From an uncultured Flavobacterium sp. (lineage in GTDB: Bacteria > Bacteroidota > Bacteroidia > Flavobacteriales > Flavobacteriaceae): a stretch of DNA of 34,967 bases. The notes under the pieces are model-generated. The model was not told the origin of the DNA. It searched no databases and saw only the letters and a list, made by a program, of their open reading frames with translations. A program made the position numbers and the translations under genes. Positions 23,577-31,626 of the stretch are shown here, one piece after another; within the stretch, counting starts at the first letter, position 1; each line of letters starts with the position of its first letter. The stretch is from positions 1-34,967 of the forward strand of contig NZ_CALTYA010000035.1 of NCBI RefSeq assembly GCF_943913405.1, read 5' to 3'.

Positions 23577-26500
23577 TTATTTTTTTATGCCTTTTAATAA
23601 GTGCTTTTCAAAGAATTTCATGCCTTCTAAAATGATTATCGGAGCCACATAATCGAAGCTTTTTTGCTCTTTTTTCTGTGCTTCAATATATTCTGGATTG
23701 CCTTTGATGTAATTTTCAATATTCATATCTTGAAAACCTTCCATGAAATCTGCCGGAGACATTTTGAGCCCGAACATCGAAGAAGAAACTTTGAAGAATA
23801 AATCAGCAAAATCCATAAATCTTGGGCATGGTTCTTTGCCTTGCGGGACGAGGCATATGAAGGAAGTCCCAATGTGTTCCATCATTTCTGGTGTCATAGA
23901 ATTCGACGATTCAAGATATTTGAATTCACCGCTTGGCGTTACTACGCAGAAATTATCTTCCCCGAGAACTTCAATTGCATTTTTATTTCTAGGAACGAGC
24001 AATTTTGTCTGGCTTGTAGGAATCGCAAGCCCTTTTGAAACTTCATATTTCACATCAGCATTGTTTTCTGCCTTTTGGCTGTTGATGTCAATAATTTTCA
24101 AAGGATTGATTGAAATCGGCGTTATCGTAGTTCTTGCCACAGCTTCGCCGCCAATTCCCCTGACAAACATTTGAGTGTAATAATCGTCTGCCGCTTTTGG
24201 ATTTACAGCATTAAACCAATCAAATATTCGAGCGCCTCTTCCGGCAAAAGCAATTTTAATTTTCGGAGCTAAAGCTTTAACTGCTGGTGGCGCATCTTCA
24301 GATTTTAAAATTTCTGAACGTAGTTTTTGAGCCAATTGACCCGCATAAAACATAATCAAGCCCGTCACATAAAGATTGACGCTCATCATTTCCTTGCATT
24401 CTGCAGCGATTAATCGATAAAAATCATCAAAATCTGTGGCATCCAATCGGTCTACAACTTGCTCAAAATAATAAGGAGCCGTGTTTTCATTGAATTTGTT
24501 ATTTGGCGTATTCAGTCCCTCAATTTTAATCTTTTTTCTTTCACACATTTTCAATAAAACGGACTTGAAATTCGGAGAAAAACGAGTCGCTTCTGCCACA
24601 CGCTGTGCTGCAAACCGAATAGAATTCTGTTTGATCATCGCTTTTCCGCCATCCATTTGACACAAGGCCGTGATGTCAGTCGTACTGCCACCAATGTCAA
24701 AACACAAAACCAATTCGCCTGGGCCAAGATTATAGCCGCCGTTTGGCCTTACTAAATAATTGGCAACGGCGCAGGCTTCTGTCAACGATTCGTCATTGCT
24801 TAACTCTTTGAAATCAAATCGCAACGGAGCCATTTCTGTAGCTATTTCTACAGCTTGTTTTTTTGTATTGGAAGACATTTCATCGCCCCAGCCAGAACTT
24901 GCTGGAACTGTTGCGGTGGCTGCATTCCAACTATTGCCACTTGAAGAACCCCAGCCTGTATTTTCTTCAACCGAAGGAACTGTATTTGTTGACCAAGAAC
25001 TTTCTGAAGTATTTCCAAGATCAGACAAATCGGATGGAGGATAAATTCTCAAAGAATTGCCATTGCTGACAATCGGACTGATTTCTTTCAAGGAATCCCA
25101 AATGCCTTGGTATTCAGTCAGTAATCCTTTTCCCATAGAAGAAGGATATGACCATTTTAGTGTTTTTGGCTCGTGTTTGTCCACAAAAAGTTGCGCATAA
25201 ACATGCAAAAGCAGAGAACTCAAATAGGCTGTCTTATAACTTTTGTCGATGGCTTGCGTTGACCATTTCATATTGTAAACCAATTCGGCTTTTCCAACGC
25301 GATTGTAGCCTAAAACATAGCGGTCATTTTGCGCATTTTCAATAGGAAGATTTTTTTCGAAGCAAGGAAATCCACCTTTGACAGCTTGCGACGCCAAAGA
25401 TTCATGGCTTATCGTGTCACTTTTTACCAATCTTCTCGGGTCATGAATTGTCAGAATCGATTTGATCGCATTCGTAGTGATTTCATCATTTTGGAAAAAG
25501 AAAATTTCGTCTTCGACAGCCGGCCTTTCGTCATTGTTTTTTGTATCGCTGGAAAGCAACGAAACTCTTCTGTTTTTTAAAACCAAATTGTCGCAAACCT
25601 TAGAGTCTCTGTCAGAATAGTAAGCGATGGAAGAATTCGTGCTTCCAAAATCTACGCCCAAATAAGCCGGAGCTAAATCAATTACCGGACTCTGAAGTTT
25701 GTTCTCCGGCAAATTCGGATTATTTCCGGTATTGTCATATCGAATAATTCCAAAACCGCAATCTACGCCAGCATAGGCAAATTTTACACCTTTAAAAGGC
25801 TGGTTGCTTTCATAGATTTCATATTTATAAGCATTGTCGGCAACGGCATTGTTTGAAGCAACATGCAATTCGGCTTTAATATGTCTGTGTTTTTCTGAAA
25901 CCTCGACTGATTTTCCGTTTTTTGAAAGATAAAATGGCACGCCTTTTTCGTCCATGACAATTCTGAAAAAATCATCGTTTGCATCTCCGACAAATGGCGT
26001 AGCTTGAAATTTTGCATCATTGTGAGGAATTTCAGAATACAGAAAATAGCGGTTCCATTGTTTGGATATGAAATTTGGCCACAATAAAATATCCTTGCCT
26101 AAAATAGAATCTCTGGTAACATTGTAAACCACTTGTTTGGTTATTTCATTGCCAGTTTGGGTAAACAATCTCAAAGTCACCATTAGTTTTTCGCCATCTT
26201 TATCATTCGGATCATAAATGGCAGAAATTCTGGATTTTACGGCAGAAGAATCATCAAAACCAACAAGCGCGTTGAGGTTTTTTCCGAAAACATTCAAAGC
26301 CAAAGGCGTCAAAGGCAAAGTGAAATGGGCAAAACTGTTGGGCTGACCTTTTGTGGAAGCTTCTAAAAGAAGAATCGGTTTTGCTTTTAAGTAGTTTTTA
26401 GTTTCTGCGCCTTCTTTTCCGAAATCAATCTGTGCAATTTCAGAAGCATCAGGAAGCAATAAATCTTTAGGGTCGAAAGCAATTCCGTCAGGACTTGCAT

Positions 26501-27449
26501 CGCTTGAAATCGTGCCTTCAGAACCATATAATTCTGTTGAATAATTAAAAAGCGTGCTGAAAGGAAATTTGAAAAAGTTTCCGATTTCAGGAGGAGTTGC
26601 ATTTTCAAGCTTTGGAAAATTCTTTGCTTCCTGATACTTTACCATGTCACCCATCCAATTTTGGATAGTGCCATTGATATTGCTATAATTTGGCTTTAAA
26701 ATTTCTTCTAAACCGCTAAAATTATCTTCGAATTTATGGATGTTATTCAAGATATATTTAGCATAGCCATACAAAGTCTGCAATTCTTCAGGAGCAAGAT
26801 CTGACTGAAGCGGATCTATAAATTTGCCATTATTTACATTTACAAAAGGAAATTTATCCTTGATTTTATAAGAAACTGAAGTAAATAAAAAAGAATCAGG
26901 AGAAGTACCGCCGACCACATTTCCTTTAAAAGAAATTACATCTATAAAAGGAATTTTGTCAGCATTATTTGCCAAAGATTGGTCGCACCACAAAGGCTGT
27001 CTTTCAAACAAAACATTTCCAAAAGCACCTGTCGGTTCGTAGATATTTGAAGTATCGAGCAACTTTTTTCCATCAGAATAAGCCAATTGCACGCGATCAA
27101 TGTGCATGTCTTTGTAATTTAAGGCAATGCAGCTGATCAATCCTTTCCATTCGTTTAGCAAGGATTTGTAGAAGGAAAGCAAGCCCGAAGTTTCGGCATC
27201 TTTGTCGATAATATTGTCAAGCGCATTTCTGAATAAATTGGCGCGGGCATAAACGGTCGGCATTCCAGAAACGATTGATCCGATGTCAACAGAAGAATTT
27301 CCGTCTTTATCGACAGCAATTTCTGGAATGGTAATATTTTTAGTAAAAACTTCTAACTGCGGAATTTTATCCCAAGCATATTCCACGCCTTGCGGTTCTG
27401 TTTTAGGATGAACTTTTATTGCAAGCGCTTTTATTTTATTAGCTGCCAT
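23577..27449 (-). CDS. Large protein with actin/Hsp70-type ATPase core
   Basis: 1290-aa cytoplasmic protein. Residues 1 to ~590 match nothing I know. The second half contains the ASKHA ATPase signatures in order: phosphate-1 YLGVDFGSTNSSIAYY (about 595-610), phosphate-2 LVLCFDIGGSTTDITAL (about 908-925) and adenosine motif IKIAFAGRGARIFDWF (about 1058-1073). Between the first two motifs lies a Ser/Asn/Trp-rich low-complexity insert (about 812-862, with repeated W-G/W-S/W-N). The key Asp, Gly and Thr residues are intact, so ATP hydrolysis is likely, unlike in the next gene. It is 6 nt downstream of the tubulin-like gene, so both fold types would be made together. Chaperone-like or filament-forming activity cannot be told apart from sequence. 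Confidence 0.75.
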   Translation of the reverse strand: MAANKIKALAIKVHPKTEPQGVEYAWDKIPQLEVFTKNITIPEIAVDKDGNSSVDIGSIVSGMPTVYARANLFRNALDNIIDKDAETSGLLSFYKSLLNEWKGLISCIALNYKDMHIDRVQLAYSDGKKLLDTSNIYEPTGAFGNVLFERQPLWCDQSLANNADKIPFIDVISFKGNVVGGTSPDSFLFTSVSYKIKDKFPFVNVNNGKFIDPLQSDLAPEELQTLYGYAKYILNNIHKFEDNFSGLEEILKPNYSNINGTIQNWMGDMVKYQEAKNFPKLENATPPEIGNFFKFPFSTLFNYSTELYGSEGTISSDASPDGIAFDPKDLLLPDASEIAQIDFGKEGAETKNYLKAKPILLLEASTKGQPNSFAHFTLPLTPLALNVFGKNLNALVGFDDSSAVKSRISAIYDPNDKDGEKLMVTLRLFTQTGNEITKQVVYNVTRDSILGKDILLWPNFISKQWNRYFLYSEIPHNDAKFQATPFVGDANDDFFRIVMDEKGVPFYLSKNGKSVEVSEKHRHIKAELHVASNNAVADNAYKYEIYESNQPFKGVKFAYAGVDCGFGIIRYDNTGNNPNLPENKLQSPVIDLAPAYLGVDFGSTNSSIAYYSDRDSKVCDNLVLKNRRVSLLSSDTKNNDERPAVEDEIFFFQNDEITTNAIKSILTIHDPRRLVKSDTISHESLASQAVKGGFPCFEKNLPIENAQNDRYVLGYNRVGKAELVYNMKWSTQAIDKSYKTAYLSSLLLHVYAQLFVDKHEPKTLKWSYPSSMGKGLLTEYQGIWDSLKEISPIVSNGNSLRIYPPSDLSDLGNTSESSWSTNTVPSVEENTGWGSSSGNSWNAATATVPASSGWGDEMSSNTKKQAVEIATEMAPLRFDFKELSNDESLTEACAVANYLVRPNGGYNLGPGELVLCFDIGGSTTDITALCQMDGGKAMIKQNSIRFAAQRVAEATRFSPNFKSVLLKMCERKKIKIEGLNTPNNKFNENTAPYYFEQVVDRLDATDFDDFYRLIAAECKEMMSVNLYVTGLIMFYAGQLAQKLRSEILKSEDAPPAVKALAPKIKIAFAGRGARIFDWFNAVNPKAADDYYTQMFVRGIGGEAVARTTITPISINPLKIIDINSQKAENNADVKYEVSKGLAIPTSQTKLLVPRNKNAIEVLGEDNFCVVTPSGEFKYLESSNSMTPEMMEHIGTSFICLVPQGKEPCPRFMDFADLFFKVSSSMFGLKMSPADFMEGFQDMNIENYIKGNPEYIEAQKKEQKSFDYVAPIIILEGMKFFEKHLLKGIKK

Positions 27450-27455
27450 AGTCGT

Positions 27456-29087
27456 TTAGTTTAGATTGAAATTTTGGGAAACCGTAATAGCATTATAAAT
27501 ATGGGCTAAGAATTTTTCCTTTGTAGTGTTGACTTTCTGCTCTTCCTTGCTGTCAGATTCAATGAGCTTGTCGATGAAATTGTCATATCTGTTAGACAAA
27601 AAACCGCCTTTTGACCAATGGTGCTTGTCGTCTAAAAACAAGGCGCCGACATCAAGCTTTTTTAATTCAGGAGCCGTGTCTGGAAAAGCTTTGCTGTCAA
27701 ACATAAAGGTTCCTGGAGCAACCGTATTCCTGATTTGGTAAAGCCATCCGGAAACGAATCTTTCATTGCTGAATCCGTAAGCAAAAAGCTTGAAATAATC
27801 ATTTATGTCGTCACATTCTTCATCTGTGATTGTAGCATATTGCGTGAGTTTCTGTTTTTGGCATCGGGTAATAAAACCTTTGATTCCGGCTTCGCCATTG
27901 ATAGAAAGGGAAATGTGCGCCAATGAGAAAAAAGCACCGAGACGGTTTGCAAAAATTTCTCCAGCCTTATTGTTATTCCCGACAAAATCATTGAAAGAAA
28001 AACTAAACGAATTGTTGTTGAATTCTACGGCTTTGTACAAATATTCGGCCTTTGCACCGTCAAAACCATTGTCTCGCGTAAAGAAATCATAAGCTGCGCA
28101 AGCACACAAAAGTTCTGTAATATGGCACGGATTTTTTTGGTTGGCACCGCCGGTTATCGTTTCGTGCCCAGAATTTTCGGCATCAATATTCTTGCTGTCA
28201 ATTGGCCATCCGATGTGGTATAAAATCTTGTAGCTTTTTTGAACTGTCGGATCGCTTTGGTAAAATTGCAAAGCTGCTTGGCTATTTAAAGGAAAAAAGG
28301 AAGCATCAGCAATGACGCTGTTTTCTTTTCCAGATTTTTGCTTTTCGTCAGGTTTTTTGAACGTAAAATATTCCGTCAATAAAGTCGAGCCGAATTTTGC
28401 TTTCGTGAAATCAATAGTAGAAGCTCCGGCAGATCGAATCTTTACAAAATCTTGCAAAGCCTTTGGAATAACCGGAATCGAAGAAGCTCCAGTTCCTCCA
28501 AAAATAGATCCGAAGATAAAAACTCTCGCATTGGATCCAGCTTTTTCCAGCTTGGAAACAAATTGGTCAAGCTCTCTTTCTTGTGGCTGCACGTCAGCAC
28601 CTTTGACTATGTTTCGTGCGGCTTCCACAATTCCGTGATACATTAGCATCGAACCTAAATGCGTTTGGGCTCTGTAGCCGTGGGCCAAATTGAATTCCTG
28701 AACCGAATTATTGTCTAAAAACAAGTCAGAAATCAGCTTATTGTTTTTTTGCTCTTCGGTAGAACCCGAAGCGATCTTGCTTATGTTTTTGTAATTTTCT
28801 CTTCCTGTAGCCGAATAATTGGTGTAATAGCGATGCAGGTTTAATTTCGCAGAGAAAAAAGTATTGGCGTTTGGCGTGCCGCCTTCCATTGATCCAGACG
28901 TTTTTATGCGGCTGTATAATCTGATGAGTTCTTCGACGCGTCCTTTATTTCCGTTGGTTTGGTCGGTATCAAGAGTCAGCAGTTCGATTTCTTGATTGTC
29001 AAACATTCCGATGGCGCTCAAATGCGTGAATGATTCGAGGCAGCGCATTCCGGTACCGCCGATGGCGATTATGAATAATTTGTCCAT
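27456..29087 (-). CDS. Tubulin/FtsZ-like GTPase (Tubulin_2-type)
   Basis: 543-aa protein. The N-terminus MDKLFIIAIGGTGMRCLESF has the nucleotide-binding G-G-T-G loop, followed by LLTLDTDQTNGNKGRVEELI. The tubulin signature G-box appears as IFGSIFGGTGASSIPVIPKA near residues 190-208 (compare GGGTGSG of FtsZ). The architecture and length match the 'tubulin-like' family (PF13809), distinct from the cell-division FtsZ. GTP binding is well supported; polymerisation is an inference. It lies 18 nt after the three-TM gene. Confidence 0.8.
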   Translation of the reverse strand: MDKLFIIAIGGTGMRCLESFTHLSAIGMFDNQEIELLTLDTDQTNGNKGRVEELIRLYSRIKTSGSMEGGTPNANTFFSAKLNLHRYYTNYSATGRENYKNISKIASGSTEEQKNNKLISDLFLDNNSVQEFNLAHGYRAQTHLGSMLMYHGIVEAARNIVKGADVQPQERELDQFVSKLEKAGSNARVFIFGSIFGGTGASSIPVIPKALQDFVKIRSAGASTIDFTKAKFGSTLLTEYFTFKKPDEKQKSGKENSVIADASFFPLNSQAALQFYQSDPTVQKSYKILYHIGWPIDSKNIDAENSGHETITGGANQKNPCHITELLCACAAYDFFTRDNGFDGAKAEYLYKAVEFNNNSFSFSFNDFVGNNNKAGEIFANRLGAFFSLAHISLSINGEAGIKGFITRCQKQKLTQYATITDEECDDINDYFKLFAYGFSNERFVSGWLYQIRNTVAPGTFMFDSKAFPDTAPELKKLDVGALFLDDKHHWSKGGFLSNRYDNFIDKLIESDSKEEQKVNTTKEKFLAHIYNAITVSQNFNLN

Positions 29088-29105
29088 TTTTTTGTGTTTT
29101 GTAGA

Positions 29106-29435
29106 TTAAAACCAGTTGCCGATTTTGCCGTTCTTGAACATTTTGCTGAGTGCAAATCCGATGAAGATGTAAGTCAGAAATCCGATTACAATTCCGATGT
29201 TTAAAGCAGATAAATAATTATTGACAACCATCACGTTTGCGTCTGGCTTGAAGACAAAATAGCCAAGCAGAAAAGTGACAATCGGATTTAAAATTGCCAA
29301 AACCCAAAACCAAGTTTTTCTTTTTCCAGGGTCTTGAGGATTGCTTCCGCCTTGATATTTGATGGCATTTGCAATAAATGCGGCGAATAATAAGAATATA
29401 AATGCGATGCTGATAGAAATGATATATGCTTCCAT
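29106..29435 (-). CDS. Small three-TM membrane protein
   Basis: 109 aa. The start at 29435 (MEAYIISISIAF) is preferred over one 63 nt upstream, because the latter overlaps the preceding gene and adds a polar, unconserved-looking leader. Hydrophobic helices are at about residues 2-24, 42-62 and 76-98, separated by a polar loop (KYQGGSNPQDPGKRKT). No family recognised. It may anchor the system to the inner membrane. Confidence 0.7.
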   Translation of the reverse strand: MEAYIISISIAFIFLLFAAFIANAIKYQGGSNPQDPGKRKTWFWVLAILNPIVTFLLGYFVFKPDANVMVVNNYLSALNIGIVIGFLTYIFIGFALSKMFKNGKIGNWF

Positions 29436-29454
29436 TGTTTTGATTTTATTAAGT

Positions 29455-30984
29455 TTATTGTAGTGTTTTGATGTAATAAGAATAGATTGTTTTGCCACTT
29501 GGCTTAACTTTAGAATCTGTCAGGGTGTTTTTTATAGACTCGTAAAGTGCTAAATTTTGAGAACCTTTTTTAGTTGTAGAAGACCATTTGAAAAATTCCA
29601 ATTTAGAATTTGAGGTATTTGGTTCTGCATTTTTAATGATAATATCAACTCTTGTCAATCCTTGTGGATTTGACAAATTTTTGACACTGAATTTCGGATC
29701 GAATGCCACGCCTAATTCTGTTTTTTTAGCATCCGTTTTCTTTGTGTTTGCAAATAATTCTTTGTTCAAAGTAAAAAAGTCAGGAATTGCAACCACAGGC
29801 TTGCTTTTGTAAATCCATTCGTCTTTTAATTTGCCGTTTGATTCATAACACTGCAAAGCGATATTATCGGTTTCCTTATCATCAAATTTATCTTCGCCGT
29901 TGTTTCCTTTTGCTAATTTTGGCTTATGATTTGTTGCTTCTTTGCATTTTGAAAAATGCTCAAAATCTTCAGTAACGTCATTGACTTTGACTTCGATTTC
30001 TACATTTGAATAAGCGTCTTCATTGCTTAAATCGACGAAAAGTTTACGAAAAAACTCTTTAAAAAGACCTTGTTCTTGATAGGATTCTTTTAATTTCCCA
30101 ATCGTATTCCAATCTAAATTGAATGGATAAAACTCGAAGTATTTGTTAGCTTCCAAACCATTTTTATATGCTTCTTTGTTGAGGTCGAGCACATTTTTTG
30201 TTTTGTCATCTTTGCCTTCCGCATCATAAAAAATGCCTCCTTTTTGATCAGAAGCATAACCTTGCGAAAGCTGAAAAGCTGGATTTGCTAGATCATAATA
30301 AGGCAAAGTTCCTAATGTGTTTTCGACTTTTTTAATCATCCCATTGCTGGAATTTCCACAATTAAAAACCGTAAAATACAGGTGTTTTTCGATGCCGTTT
30401 TCCTTATAATTTGAAATGTAAAAGCGAATCGAATTTCCTTTTTCCAACCATTTTATAAAATATTCTTTCAAATAAGGAAGGTCTGTAATCTCTGCTCTTC
30501 CGGAAGAAGCTGGATAATATTCCTCGAAATCAGTAACCAAAAGCGCATCATTATTTTTGCTTACTATTTGCGAAACGGCTTCTTTTATCGGAGCATAAAT
30601 TCCGTGATATTGATTTTCTTCAACAACCATTCTGCCAACAACGTCTGAATTTGAATTCTCTAAAGGCTGAATGGCATCGTTGTTCAGCTTGAAGACATCC
30701 AAATCTCCAGAAAGATTTCCGTAAACGGCTTTGATCAAATTGCTATTGGCAGGATTGTTTTTAAAAGCTTGGAAAATGCCGCTGGAAAAATCGATATACA
30801 TCGAAGCGTTTCCGGTTTTGGTATTGGCAGGGTTTGGAAATGTCTCATCTTGATAAGCTTCCACTCTTTGAGAAAGCTGTGCATCATAAGCATCAAATTC
30901 CATAAACGGATCGCTCGAATCTTTCCCGCATCTGACAGACAAAAGTGCGGTCAGCAATCCTAATGTTAAGTATAAATGTTTCAT
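29455..30984 (-). CDS. Lipoprotein of unknown function, possibly a degenerate vWA fold
   Basis: 509 aa; MKHLYLTLGLLTALLSVRC forms a lipobox with Cys19, so it is a membrane-anchored lipoprotein. Two segments recall a von Willebrand A domain: an early strand-plus-loop ASMYIDFSSGIFQAF (compare the MIDAS D-x-S-x-S, here imperfect) and a later DALLVTDFEEYYP (compare [ST]-D-G). The helix between them (HGIYAPIKEAVSQIV) is in the expected place. The C-terminal half has a Lys/Asp/Glu-rich stretch (CKEATNHKPKLAKGNNGEDK) and a conserved-looking end. Since vWA proteins recur in Ter systems, this is a reasonable guess, not a firm call. Third gene of the operon. Confidence 0.6.
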   Translation of the reverse strand: MKHLYLTLGLLTALLSVRCGKDSSDPFMEFDAYDAQLSQRVEAYQDETFPNPANTKTGNASMYIDFSSGIFQAFKNNPANSNLIKAVYGNLSGDLDVFKLNNDAIQPLENSNSDVVGRMVVEENQYHGIYAPIKEAVSQIVSKNNDALLVTDFEEYYPASSGRAEITDLPYLKEYFIKWLEKGNSIRFYISNYKENGIEKHLYFTVFNCGNSSNGMIKKVENTLGTLPYYDLANPAFQLSQGYASDQKGGIFYDAEGKDDKTKNVLDLNKEAYKNGLEANKYFEFYPFNLDWNTIGKLKESYQEQGLFKEFFRKLFVDLSNEDAYSNVEIEVKVNDVTEDFEHFSKCKEATNHKPKLAKGNNGEDKFDDKETDNIALQCYESNGKLKDEWIYKSKPVVAIPDFFTLNKELFANTKKTDAKKTELGVAFDPKFSVKNLSNPQGLTRVDIIIKNAEPNTSNSKLEFFKWSSTTKKGSQNLALYESIKNTLTDSKVKPSGKTIYSYYIKTLQ

Positions 30985-31009
30985 TTTTTCTGGTTTAAAT
31001 TATTTTCTT

Positions 31010-31291
31010 TTACTGAAAAAGGCGTTCGGAAAGCTCATCACTATCAACAATTGCATGAGAATTTAAAATGACTTGTCTTTTTCCGTTATCTGGATTAGTG
31101 AAAATCATGAAGTTTCCCCGGCAATTTTTATATCTAAAAAACAATGCTTTTAATCCTTTGAAAAGTCCTTCTTCGCTGGTAATTTCAAAAACATGTTTTG
31201 AACAAGATTGCTTAAAAATGCATTTTCGTCGTTTTTCTTCTGGAAATATTTTCCAATAGCATTTGATAATTATTAGCAAGAAATGCTTCAT
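31010..31291 (-). CDS. yidD: YidD-like membrane protein insertion efficiency factor
   Basis: 93-aa protein with the YidD pattern: N-terminal amphipathic helix (MKHFLLIIIKCYWKIFP), the conserved C-x-F-x-x-S-C-S segment (KCIFKQSCSKHVFEI), G-L-F-K-G-L, and R-Y-K-N-C-R. YidD assists YidC-dependent insertion of inner-membrane proteins and normally sits in the rnpA-yidD-yidC cluster. Here it is inside the operon, its C-terminal GGxDPVP end is diverged, and its start overlaps the preceding stop codon (ATGA), so it is probably a dedicated paralogue. Confidence 0.7.
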   Translation of the reverse strand: MKHFLLIIIKCYWKIFPEEKRRKCIFKQSCSKHVFEITSEEGLFKGLKALFFRYKNCRGNFMIFTNPDNGKRQVILNSHAIVDSDELSERLFQ

Positions 31292-31518
31292 TTTTTAAAG
31301 ACTGCCATTTGGCTGTAAATTGTAAAACCTGGCTTAGCTCCTAAACCAAAGCATCCCATATCTGGTTTTACAATTGTGGTTACACTTTCTAATCTTACAT
31401 ATTCCCAGCCTTTTTGAGAATAATCGTTAATCAAACTTTGCAATTGATCAGCTACATTGCTAGAGGCTCCTTTTATTGGGTCGATTGATGCTGTAAATGG
31501 TACTACTTTATAATCCAT
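31288..31518 (-). CDS. DUF4177-like small protein (first gene of the operon)
   Basis: 76 aa: MDYKVVPFTASI, then LQSLINDYSQKGWEYVRLES and a final strand FTIYSQMAVFKK. The helix plus GWE-V motif is the core of DUF4177-type proteins. Function unknown. Its start codon is 22 nt downstream of a TAAGTTTG -7 box. Its stop overlaps the next start by 4 nt, showing that the operon begins here. Confidence 0.7.
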   Translation of the reverse strand: MDYKVVPFTASIDPIKGASSNVADQLQSLINDYSQKGWEYVRLESVTTIVKPDMGCFGLGAKPGFTIYSQMAVFKK

Positions 31519-31540
31519 GATTTTATTTTTAAATATTGGT

Positions 31541-31548
31541 CAAACTTA
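31541..31548 (-). promoter_or_regulatory. Predicted -7 box of the 12-gene operon
   Basis: TAAGTTTG on the minus strand matches TAnnTTTG. No TTG is present at -33; instead a palindromic element starts 19-20 nt upstream (31568-31587), at the position expected for an activator. Confidence 0.6.
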
Positions 31549-31567
31549 AATTAGATGTGAATCAGTT

Positions 31568-31587
31568 CTTTACGGGTTTCCGTAAAG
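31568..31587. promoter_or_regulatory. Palindromic element, copy 1 (operon promoter)
   Basis: CTTTACGG, GTTT, CCGTAAAG: an 8-bp perfect dyad. Its centre would be near -42 relative to the transcription start, the class II activator position. The same element occurs at 32744-32762 with the same spacing to a -7 box. Confidence 0.65.
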
Positions 31588-31626
31588 CGAAGAAATAATT
31601 GAAAATTAGTGCTGTAATTGAAGCGT

